A program made the position numbers and the translations under genes. Of a DNA stretch of 49,924 bases, positions 17,452 through 24,662 are shown piece after piece (the first letter of the stretch is position 1; the number at the start of each line of letters is the position of its first letter). The stretch is from Corynebacterium sp. p3-SID1241 (GTDB taxonomy: Bacteria > Actinomycetota > Actinomycetes > Mycobacteriales > Mycobacteriaceae): assembly GCA_025144025.1 (NCBI GenBank), contig JALXWS010000020.1, positions 1 through 49,924 on the forward strand, written 5' to 3'. The notes below the pieces were generated by a model. The model had not been told where the DNA came from and ran no database searches. It was given only the letters and a program-made list of their open reading frames with translations.

Positions 17452-17942
17452 GACGGATCCTGCTTGGCGACGACCCTGACCCCCGCCTTCCTAAAAATAA
17501 TCCAGCGTTGCACCGCAAAGTTCACCACGGTCGCGGTGCCCTGCGAGATAGCAAAGGCCACCACGAGGGAAAGGGTCGAGTTCCACTCCCAGTGGACGTC
17601 GAAAAACTCAAAAAGGAACTTATAGGCCACCATATTGACCACGAAAGTCACGCCGTAGGTGGCAAGGACACCGGCGAAGCGCACCGCGGTGGCTTCAGCC
17701 TGGAAGGTCCAGCGGCGATTGAGTAGATAGGCCGCCCAGGTACCGATAATAAAGCCCACCGCACGGGCGGGGTCGGCGCTAAGCAGGCCCAAGCCGATCT
17801 GCAGGAGCCAGGTTAAGGAGACGTCGATAAGCGCGGCAAGCGCCCCCGTCACCGCGAACTTGGCGCTTTGCACGCGCAGGCTGGTCGAGCGCGAAGCCCG
17901 CTGAGCCGCGCCGCGCCACGTCCGTGAGGAGGCTGCTGCCAT
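17448..17942 (-). CDS. GtrA-family membrane protein (second of a tandem pair)
   Basis: This 164-residue protein has four membrane helices and the GtrA pattern FAVTGALAALIDVSLTWLLQ, LLNRRWTF and VVNFAVQRWIIF. GtrA proteins are thought to help move polyprenyl-linked sugars; mycobacterial Rv3789 of the same family lies next to dprE1 and interacts with AftA. This copy has a basic N-terminal extension (SSRTWRGAAQRASRS). It begins exactly at the base after the stop codon of the upstream gtrA copy, so translation is likely coupled. Confidence 0.88.
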   Translation of the reverse strand: MAAASSRTWRGAAQRASRSTSLRVQSAKFAVTGALAALIDVSLTWLLQIGLGLLSADPARAVGFIIGTWAAYLLNRRWTFQAEATAVRFAGVLATYGVTFVVNMVAYKFLFEFFDVHWEWNSTLSLVVAFAISQGTATVVNFAVQRWIIFRKAGVRVVAKQDPS

Positions 17943-18383
17943 CTATTTTTCCTTAAAGATAAAGGCCCTTTGAATGGCAAAGTTGGTCACCGTGGCCACG
18001 CCTTGGGCGATGACGAAGGCGATGGTGTCTTTCACCGCACCCTCAAAGCCGAGGGAGATGAGCGGCTCATTGAGCACCCAGTACAGGAAGTTTTGGACCG
18101 CAAAGGTAGAGGCGTACAAAATGCCCACGGTCGCGGCTGTGCGGCCGGACACCTTGGCTCCAAAGGTCCACCGCGCATTGACCAAATAGGCGGTAATGGT
18201 GCCAAAAACCCAACCGATCGCCTTGGCGGCGGAACGATGCAGCCCCAGATAGGTCAATAAAAGCGTGAGACCATAGTCAATGGCGGCGGTAAATACGCCC
18301 ACGGAAATAAAACGCACCAGCTGGGTGTGCAGCGAGGTGGATGAGGGCTTTACTTCTACGGCGTCGTCAGCGGAATTAGTCAC
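17943..18383 (-). CDS. GtrA-family membrane protein (first of a tandem pair)
   Basis: This 146-residue, four-helix protein has FISVGVFTAAIDYGLTLLL, YLVNARWTFGA and TNFAIQRAFIFKEK, the family start, middle and end motifs. It resembles its downstream neighbour in pattern but is clearly diverged, so the duplication is not recent. By analogy with Rv3789 it may take part in decaprenyl-phosphoarabinose handling or anchor arabinan enzymes; that is inference. It lies 11 bp after the preceding minus-strand gene. Confidence 0.88.
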   Translation of the reverse strand: MTNSADDAVEVKPSSTSLHTQLVRFISVGVFTAAIDYGLTLLLTYLGLHRSAAKAIGWVFGTITAYLVNARWTFGAKVSGRTAATVGILYASTFAVQNFLYWVLNEPLISLGFEGAVKDTIAFVIAQGVATVTNFAIQRAFIFKEK

Positions 18384-18394
18384 GAGTGAGTAGC

Positions 18395-19303
18395 CTACCC
18401 GCGCAGGAGCGCTCGGTACATGTCCAGCCGGTCCACCGGCGCGGCGGATTCAGCACCATAGGCACCGATACCGGCCAATTGTTTCAAGGATGCTGCGCAT
18501 AGCTCGCGGATTTCGGCACCGGTAAGTGCCTTGCCGTCGTCATTGACCCAGCCGAGCACATCCATGGTGGTCTCCACGACGGAATCGGTCAGCTCCGCGC
18601 CACCCATACAGGAAAGGGCAAGCGCCATGGACCAAAAGGCATCTTTGCCTTCATGGGTCACCTCGCGAGGCAAGCTGGCGAGCACGCGGGAAGCATGCGG
18701 TGTGAGGTCGGTTTCCCTGCCTAGGTCCATCGCTTGCAGCAGCGGGACGAAATCATAGAGTTTGGTGCGCTCAATCAAATCACGCACGGGCAAAGATACC
18801 GCGGAAAAGACCTCATCGGTTACCTCTTGCCCGGTCAATTCGCGGTTAACGCTGGTGAGTTCAAAGGGCTGGAAGAGCGAGCCCGAACCTCCCACGCACA
18901 AGGCCTCTGGGGTGCCGTTATCGCGCGGGTAAATATCGGCTACCACCAGCTCGAAATCCCATAGGCCCCAAACGAAGTCGATCTGGTCTCCCACGCGCCA
19001 TAGGAATTCGGAGGCCTTGCGTTCCGGATCAATGCGCTGACCACGGGCCTCTGTGTGTTCATAAAAGTGCCAGGGAGATTCTTCCTCCGGCAGGCCAAAG
19101 CAAATGCGCAGTACGCGGTGTAGCTGCGTAAAGGTCAGCGCATCGCTAAAACCAATCTGACGGTGCACCTCGCCATCGGCGCGAATATTCGCGGCTTGGC
19201 AGATGATGGTGAGGGGCTCGCGCTTGAGGGATACCACGCTATCGGCGCGTTTGGCCCGCGCCTGTGCGATATCGGTGACCCCTGCATTCATGAGCCCCAC
19301 CAT
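18395..19303 (-). CDS. Uncharacterised protein, possibly pRiA4b ORF-3-like N-terminus
   Basis: This protein of about 302 residues is soluble. Its N-terminal half contains FTQLHRVLRICFGLPEEESPWHFYE, which resembles the start of pRiA4b ORF-3-like domains (LHxxLxxxxGWxxxHxHxF); this link is tentative. The C-terminal half is helical and Leu/Ala-rich without recognised motifs. ATG 19303 follows a TTG at 19309 that could also be used; ATG 19285 is another option. It sits between the membrane gene 19313-19777 and the gtrA pair, all on the minus strand, so it may belong to the cell-wall operon. Confidence 0.6.
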   Translation of the reverse strand: MVGLMNAGVTDIAQARAKRADSVVSLKREPLTIICQAANIRADGEVHRQIGFSDALTFTQLHRVLRICFGLPEEESPWHFYEHTEARGQRIDPERKASEFLWRVGDQIDFVWGLWDFELVVADIYPRDNGTPEALCVGGSGSLFQPFELTSVNRELTGQEVTDEVFSAVSLPVRDLIERTKLYDFVPLLQAMDLGRETDLTPHASRVLASLPREVTHEGKDAFWSMALALSCMGGAELTDSVVETTMDVLGWVNDDGKALTGAEIRELCAASLKQLAGIGAYGAESAAPVDRLDMYRALLRG

Positions 19304-19312
19304 ACGCAAGTT

Positions 19313-19777
19313 TTAGGAAGCTAGTTTTGCAATATCGCGCGCTTCCAGCTCACTAATCAGGAACGTCAGTGCCGCGCCAATGGCGCCCAGCAGGGTCCAC
19401 GGCCGCTTGGCACCGCGCTTGCGCAGGAACTTTACCATTCTGCGGGAAATGGCAACGTTCATCCAGCCGCCCAGGATGAGCAGCAGAACCACTGCGGCAA
19501 AAATGGCCCAGGGCTTGAGTCCCTGATCGGACATATCCTGTGGCGAGCGCGGCTCATCGCCATCCTGCTCCGCATGTGCGTTGGTGTAGGCCACCAGGGC
19601 GCCAAAACCAAAGAAAGACAAGGTATAAGCAGTAATCAAACCGCCTTTGGATTTAATCCAATCTGGATAAGAGGTCGCGATACCCACGGCGGCGGCCCGG
19701 GTGATGCGACCAGCCAGGGTGTCATCTAGGGCGTAATTATCTTGGTGCTGATCTTGCGTTTCGCGGTTGTTGGTCAT
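19313..19777 (-). CDS. Uncharacterised membrane protein in the cell-wall cluster
   Basis: This 154-residue protein has a charged N-terminus, a first membrane segment (ITAYTLSFFGFGALVAYT), an acidic loop (AEQDGDEPRSPQD) and a second segment with a basic end (RRMVKFLRKRGAKRPW), then a third hydrophobic stretch. No family is recognised. ATG 19777 is preferred over 19813 because TAAAGT lies exactly 7 nt before it. It diverges from the small acidic gene with only 34 bp between start codons, and leads a minus-strand run with the pRiA4b-like and gtrA genes. Confidence 0.7.
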   Translation of the reverse strand: MTNNRETQDQHQDNYALDDTLAGRITRAAAVGIATSYPDWIKSKGGLITAYTLSFFGFGALVAYTNAHAEQDGDEPRSPQDMSDQGLKPWAIFAAVVLLLILGGWMNVAISRRMVKFLRKRGAKRPWTLLGAIGAALTFLISELEARDIAKLAS

Positions 19778-19811
19778 AGCGACTACTTTAACTGGCGGTA
19801 AGCTGATGCGC

Positions 19812-20087
19812 ATGTACTCGGATAAGACAGAGCATATGACGCCGGCGCAGCAGGCGGCTCAGGATGTGCGTGCGGAAGACGATAAGCGCAACGGCCACTT
19901 CGAGGCCACGGAGCATACCGATGTGCCGTTGAGTCCTTTCATGACTCGCCTGATGGCAGAGGAATTGCCCATGCTGGATTCCTCCTCGCGCGCTCGTGTC
20001 TATGACCTTTTGCGGGAGTACGATGGCCCGACTATTGAATCTCAGGAAGAACTGCCGGAGGAAATCCGCGCGCTTATGGATCTATAA
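19812..20087 (+). CDS. Small acidic protein, unknown function
   Basis: The predicted 91-residue protein is rich in Glu and Asp and has no membrane segment. Its second half (PLSPFMTRLMAEELPMLDSSSRARVYDLLREYDG) looks helical. No family is recognised. ATG 19812 has TAAGCT 7 nt upstream, so the mRNA is probably leaderless. It is back-to-back with the 19313-19777 gene and 126 bp before dprE1, making it a resident of the arabinogalactan region with unknown role. Confidence 0.65.
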   Translation: MYSDKTEHMTPAQQAAQDVRAEDDKRNGHFEATEHTDVPLSPFMTRLMAEELPMLDSSSRARVYDLLREYDGPTIESQEELPEEIRALMDL

Positions 20088-20213
20088 ACGGACACATTCG
20101 GGCAGTACAAGCGTCCTTTTTGTTCCGAATATCACTCGCGTCACTCCATCTACCCTTGTGTGAGCTAGGTAGGCTAGAGAGGCGATACACATCCGTCGAG
20201 CAAAGAGTAAGAG

Positions 20214-21629
20214 ATGGAATTACATACCACTGAAAAGTCCCTGCACGGCTGGGGCCGCACCGCCCCGACGACCGCCCATGTACTCGCCACCGAAGACGTG
20301 GACGTGATAAAGAAGGCCGTGGCCCAGGTTGCAGATGATAACTCGGATAAGCCCACCCACCTGCGCCGCGGCATCATCGCCCGAGGCATGGGCCGCTCCT
20401 ACGGTGACCCCGCCCAAAACGGCGGCGGCCTGGTCATCGACATGCAAAAGCTCAATAAGATCCACTCCATCGACCCAGAGTCAGCTCTGGTGGACGTCGA
20501 TGGTGGCGTCACCTTGGACCAGCTGATGAAGGCCGCCCTGCCTTATGGCCTGTGGGTTCCGGTTCTACCGGGTACCCGCCAGGTCACCATCGGTGGTGCT
20601 ATCGGCCCGGATATTCACGGCAAGAACCACCACTCTGCCGGTTCCTTTGGTGACCACGTGGTCTCCATGGAGCTGCTCGTGGCCGATGGCCGCGTGCTGC
20701 ACCTGACCCCGGAAGGCTCTGAGGATGACCCGAGCGGCGACCTCTTCTGGGCCACCGTTGGCGGCATGGGCCTAACCGGCATCATCCTGCGCGCCACCAT
20801 CCGCATGACCAAGACGGAAACCGCCTACTTCATCGCGGATACGGACCGCACAGATAACTTGGATGAAACCATCGCCTTCCACTCCGATGGTTCCGAGCAC
20901 AACTACACCTATTCTTCCGCCTGGTTCGATGTCATTTCGCCGGAGCCAAAGCTGGGTCGCTCCACCATTTCCCGCGGCTCGCTAGCCACCCTGGCACAGC
21001 TGGAAGAGCTCGCCCCGAAGCTGGCCAAGGACCCGCTGAAGTTCAATGCGCCGCAGCTGATGACGGTGCCGGATATCTTCCCGTCCTGGACCATGAATAA
21101 GCTCTCCCTCTCCGCCGTGGGCTTGGCGTACTACACCATGGGTGCACCGGCGAAGAACCAGGTCAAGAACCTGACACAGTTCTACCAACCGCTGGATCTC
21201 ATCGGCGAGTGGAACCGCGGCTACGGTTCCAAGGGCTTCCTGCAGTACCAGTTCGTGGTACCGACCGAAGCCGTGGAACCGTTCAAGGAAATCATCCGCG
21301 ATATGCAGCGCTCCGGCCACTACTCCGCACTCAATGTGTTCAAGCTCTTCGGCGAGGGCAACCGCGCACCACTGTCCTACCCGATGCCGGGCTGGAACGT
21401 CTGCGTGGACTTCCCCATCCGTCCGGGCCTGGGTAAGTTCCTGGATGACCTAGACCGCCGCGTAATGGAATTCGGCGGCCGCCTCTACTTGGCCAAGGAG
21501 TCCCGCACCTCCGCGGAAAACTTCCACAAGATGTACCCGGGTATGGAAGGCTGGCTGAAGACCCGCAACGAGATCGACCCGACCGGCGTCTTTGCCTCCG
21601 ATATGTCCCGCCGCCTCGAGCTGCACTAA
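20214..21629 (+). CDS. dprE1: Decaprenylphosphoryl-beta-D-ribose 2-oxidase DprE1
   Basis: This 471-residue FAD enzyme of the vanillyl-alcohol-oxidase fold oxidises decaprenyl-phospho-ribose to the 2-keto sugar, the first half of making the arabinose donor. It has the FAD loop [17 protein letters not shown] (57-72), the [15 protein letters not shown] stretch (126-140) and [10 protein letters not shown] (392-401). C397 matches Cys387 of M. tuberculosis, the residue bound by benzothiazinones. A GAGTAAGAG leader precedes ATG 20214, with TAGGCT near 20172 as a possible -10. It is in one operon with dprE2, 37 bp downstream. Confidence 0.96.
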   Translation: MELHTTEKSLHGWGRTAPTTAHVLATEDVDVIKKAVAQVADDNSDKPTHLRRGIIARGMGRSYGDPAQNGGGLVIDMQKLNKIHSIDPESALVDVDGGVTLDQLMKAALPYGLWVPVLPGTRQVTIGGAIGPDIHGKNHHSAGSFGDHVVSMELLVADGRVLHLTPEGSEDDPSGDLFWATVGGMGLTGIILRATIRMTKTETAYFIADTDRTDNLDETIAFHSDGSEHNYTYSSAWFDVISPEPKLGRSTISRGSLATLAQLEELAPKLAKDPLKFNAPQLMTVPDIFPSWTMNKLSLSAVGLAYYTMGAPAKNQVKNLTQFYQPLDLIGEWNRGYGSKGFLQYQFVVPTEAVEPFKEIIRDMQRSGHYSALNVFKLFGEGNRAPLSYPMPGWNVCVDFPIRPGLGKFLDDLDRRVMEFGGRLYLAKESRTSAENFHKMYPGMEGWLKTRNEIDPTGVFASDMSRRLELH

Positions 21630-21666
21630 TCACTGGAAATAACACCTTTAAGGAGATTTACTGACC

Positions 21667-22425
21667 ATGCTTAATGCAGTAGGCCAAGCACAACACATCC
21701 TGCTTCTGGGCGGCACCTCTGAGATCGGCCTCGGCGTCGTCTCCGAGTTCCTGGAGCGCGGCCCGGCCAAGGTCACCCTGGCCGCCCGCCCGGAATCCCC
21801 GCGCATCGCCCAGGCCAAGGCTGACCTGGAATCCCGCGGCGCTGACGTAGAGGTCTTGGACTTCGATGCCACCGACTTCGACTCCCACCCAGACGTCATT
21901 AATAAGGCCTGGGAGCGCGGCGATGTGGACGTGGCCATCGTTGCTTTCGGCACCCTGGGTGACCAAGAAGAGCTATGGCAAAACCACGACAAGGCCGTCG
22001 CCTCCGCACAGACTAACTACACCGCTCCGGTATCCGTAGGCGTGCTCTTGGGCGAGAAGTTCAAGCGCCAGGGCCACGGCACCATCATTGCCATGTCCTC
22101 CGTGGCAGGCATGCGCGTGCGCCGTTCCAACTTTGTCTACGGTGCTTCCAAGGCCGGCGTGGACGGCTTCTATATCAACTTGGGCGAGGCCCTGCGCGGC
22201 ACCGGAGCCAACGTGCTGGTTGTGCGCCCGGGCCAGGTGCGCACCAAGATGTCCGCCGAGGCTGGCGACGCCCCACTGACCGTCAACGTTTCCGACGTTG
22301 CCGAGGCCACCGTCAAGGCCGTGCTCGATGGCAAGCAGGCCATCTTCGTGCACCCGCTGTTTGAATACGTTTCTTTGGCATTCAAGTTCATCCCGCAGGC
22401 CATCTTCCGCAAGCTGCCGTTCTAA
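21667..22425 (+). CDS. dprE2: Decaprenylphosphoryl-2-keto-erythropentose reductase DprE2
   Basis: This 252-residue short-chain dehydrogenase has LLLGGTSEIGLGVV near residues 12-25 for the nucleotide and the catalytic Y158-x-x-x-K162 in YGASKAG, with an upstream AMSSVAG serine. It reduces the DprE1 product to decaprenyl-phospho-arabinose, the only known arabinofuranose donor. AAGGAG lies 8 nt before ATG. It directly follows dprE1 and precedes a hairpin-rich gap before aftA. Confidence 0.95.
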   Translation: MLNAVGQAQHILLLGGTSEIGLGVVSEFLERGPAKVTLAARPESPRIAQAKADLESRGADVEVLDFDATDFDSHPDVINKAWERGDVDVAIVAFGTLGDQEELWQNHDKAVASAQTNYTAPVSVGVLLGEKFKRQGHGTIIAMSSVAGMRVRRSNFVYGASKAGVDGFYINLGEALRGTGANVLVVRPGQVRTKMSAEAGDAPLTVNVSDVAEATVKAVLDGKQAIFVHPLFEYVSLAFKFIPQAIFRKLPF

Positions 22426-22444
22426 AACACTGCGGCTTTCCACG

Positions 22445-22528
22445 CTGGCACCTGCCAGCCGGCTCGCCACCGCCCCCCGCTTCCTCGACTCGCCGCACCC
22501 CGCGGCGTGGAGGGACGGGGGCGGTGGC
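22445..22528 (+). promoter_or_regulatory. Stacked GC-rich hairpins between dprE2 and aftA
   Basis: The gap holds three inverted repeats: GCTGGC-ACCT-GCCAGC near 22445-22460, a 12-bp perfect stem (22466-22477 with 22517-22528) and, inside its loop, a 6-bp stem (22491-22496 with 22502-22507). No U-run follows, so an intrinsic terminator is unlikely. A processing, attenuation or stability element between dprE2 and aftA is possible, but unproven. Confidence 0.5.
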
Positions 22529-22611
22529 GTAGGGAGGACGTCGGCAAGCAAGCGCTCACCTGCCCGCGCCAAATCCGGGCTGTGGGGCTTAGGTATGCGA
22601 AACTATAGGGC

Positions 22612-24588
22612 ATGACAAGCACAGCTGTACCCACCCAGTCAACGCCCGTGAGCGAGGATAACCGCACCGAAGCCTATCGCGCCGATGCACTGACTCACCG
22701 CGCGACCCTGCTGGGTATTGTGCTGGCCGCCGTGGCCGGTGGCGCGGTCACGCTGCTGGGCTGGTTTGCCTCCAAGACGGTATCGCTGCCGTCCTTTAAT
22801 ACCTCCATGGTCACCCGCGCACTGACCACAGTGGGCGTGGTGGTTACACTCGCACTGGCCGGTGGTCTGTGCGTGTGGTGGCTCTATGACCACTACAAGG
22901 ATTCCATTGCCCGGCCACGCTGGCGGGTCTGGCTGACCTATGCGGTCACCTACCTTTCGCCAGCCCTGTTAACGCTGGCGGCCGTGGGCCTGCCGCTATC
23001 TGCCTCCCGCTTATGGCTCGATGGCGTGCAGGTGGACCAGGCCTTCCGCACCCAGTTCCTCACTCGCTCTGTGGAGGAAATGGGCTATGCGGACATGAAC
23101 TACCAGGACATGCCCTCCTTCTACCCAATTGGTTGGTTCTGGCTCGGCGGCCGCTTGGGCGCACTACTAGGCATTCCGGGCTGGGAGGTCTACCAGCCCT
23201 GGGCCCTCATCTCCATTGCCGTAGCCGGCTGTATTCTGGTGCCCATCTGGCAGCGCCTCACTAATTCCCTACCGGTGGCCACCGCCATCGCCCTAGTCAC
23301 TACCGCAATCACGCTGACCATTGCGGCCGAAGAACCCTATTCTGCGGTCATCGCAATGGGTCTGCCTACCGTAGCGGTACTTAGCGCCCGTGCCTTCGGC
23401 GGCTCCTGGCTATCTACGCTAGGCGTGACGCTCTACCTGGGTATTTCAGCTACGTTCTATACCCTTTTCACCGGTGCAGCCGCGCTCACCGTGGTCAGCC
23501 TCATCGCGCTATTTACCGCGCTTTATGAGCACACGTGGCGCCCCATCGTGCGTTTGGTGGTCATTGCCGCAGGCTCCATCGCCATCGCTCTCATCGCCTG
23601 GGGCCCCTATATCTGGGCGGTACTGCACTCACCCGAACCGCTACAGACCACCGCGCAACACTATCTGCCCGAGGAAGGCACGCAGATTCCGGTGCCCTTC
23701 TTGTCCTTGAGCCTCGTTGGCTTCCTCTGCCTCATCGGCCTCATTTATATCGTGGTCCGCCTCAATGACGTGGAGGTTCGCGCACTAGGCATCTCCCTCA
23801 TCGGCATCTACCTATGGACCGTGGCATCCATGGTGGCTACGCTGGCCGGCACCACGCTGCTCAGCTTCCGCCTCGAGGTAATCGTGGTGCTCCTCTTTGC
23901 CACCGCCGGCGTCCTCGCTCTGGCCGAGGTGCGCCTGCTCGGTGTACACCGCCTCTACCCGGCGCGCTTCTCCCACACCACCAATAAGCAGATCACCGCA
24001 GTCATGGCCATCATCCTTGCCCTTGCTGGCGTCTATTATGCGCAGCAGATCCCCGAGGCCAACGAAGACGCCATCGACCACGCCTATAGCGATACCGATG
24101 GCTATGGCGAGCGTGCCGACCGCTTTACTAGCGATTCCGCTCATTACTACTTGGATATCCACAACTTCATCCAAGACCATGGCTATACGCCGGATGACAC
24201 TGTGGTGCTCACGGATGAAAAGATCTTCATGTCCTACTATCCCTACTGGGGTTTCAACGCCTTTACCAGCCACTACGCCAATCCATTGGGCGAGTTCAGT
24301 ACCCGCAATCAGCAGATTGAATCGTGGGCGAATGAATCCTGGGACATGAAACCGGACGAGTTCCGTAAGGCCCTAGATTCCGCCGCTTGGCGCGGCCCGG
24401 ATGTCATGATCTTCCGCGGCGACTTGGACAATAAGGATGATGGATTCAAGCTGCACTTGGCGGAGGATATCTACCCCAATCAGCCGAATATTCGCTACCG
24501 TGCGGTCTTTTTTAACGCCGATGTCTTTGACAGGGGCTGGAAGCTACAGCAAACCGGTCCCTTCGTAACAGCCGTTCGCGCCAAGTAA
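22612..24588 (+). CDS. aftA: Galactan 5-O-arabinofuranosyltransferase AftA
   Basis: The 658-residue GT-C enzyme adds the first arabinofuranose to the galactan chain. It has about eleven or more membrane helices in the first 450 residues and a periplasmic C-terminal domain of about 170 residues (from PEANEDAIDHAYSDTDG). The loop after the first helices contains MNYQDMPSFYPIGWFWLGGR, a conserved acidic stretch. Length is close to Rv3792. It lies between dprE2 and emb as in other Corynebacterium. The start could be ATG 22612 or GTG 22648; homology does not decide. Confidence 0.92.
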   Translation: MTSTAVPTQSTPVSEDNRTEAYRADALTHRATLLGIVLAAVAGGAVTLLGWFASKTVSLPSFNTSMVTRALTTVGVVVTLALAGGLCVWWLYDHYKDSIARPRWRVWLTYAVTYLSPALLTLAAVGLPLSASRLWLDGVQVDQAFRTQFLTRSVEEMGYADMNYQDMPSFYPIGWFWLGGRLGALLGIPGWEVYQPWALISIAVAGCILVPIWQRLTNSLPVATAIALVTTAITLTIAAEEPYSAVIAMGLPTVAVLSARAFGGSWLSTLGVTLYLGISATFYTLFTGAAALTVVSLIALFTALYEHTWRPIVRLVVIAAGSIAIALIAWGPYIWAVLHSPEPLQTTAQHYLPEEGTQIPVPFLSLSLVGFLCLIGLIYIVVRLNDVEVRALGISLIGIYLWTVASMVATLAGTTLLSFRLEVIVVLLFATAGVLALAEVRLLGVHRLYPARFSHTTNKQITAVMAIILALAGVYYAQQIPEANEDAIDHAYSDTDGYGERADRFTSDSAHYYLDIHNFIQDHGYTPDDTVVLTDEKIFMSYYPYWGFNAFTSHYANPLGEFSTRNQQIESWANESWDMKPDEFRKALDSAAWRGPDVMIFRGDLDNKDDGFKLHLAEDIYPNQPNIRYRAVFFNADVFDRGWKLQQTGPFVTAVRAK

Positions 24589-24662
24589 GTTCACCCACAC
24601 TTCCCGCCTGTGGCAGGGTGTGCCCGCGGGAAGAGAGGTTTATCTGACGTAGACTAATCGCC

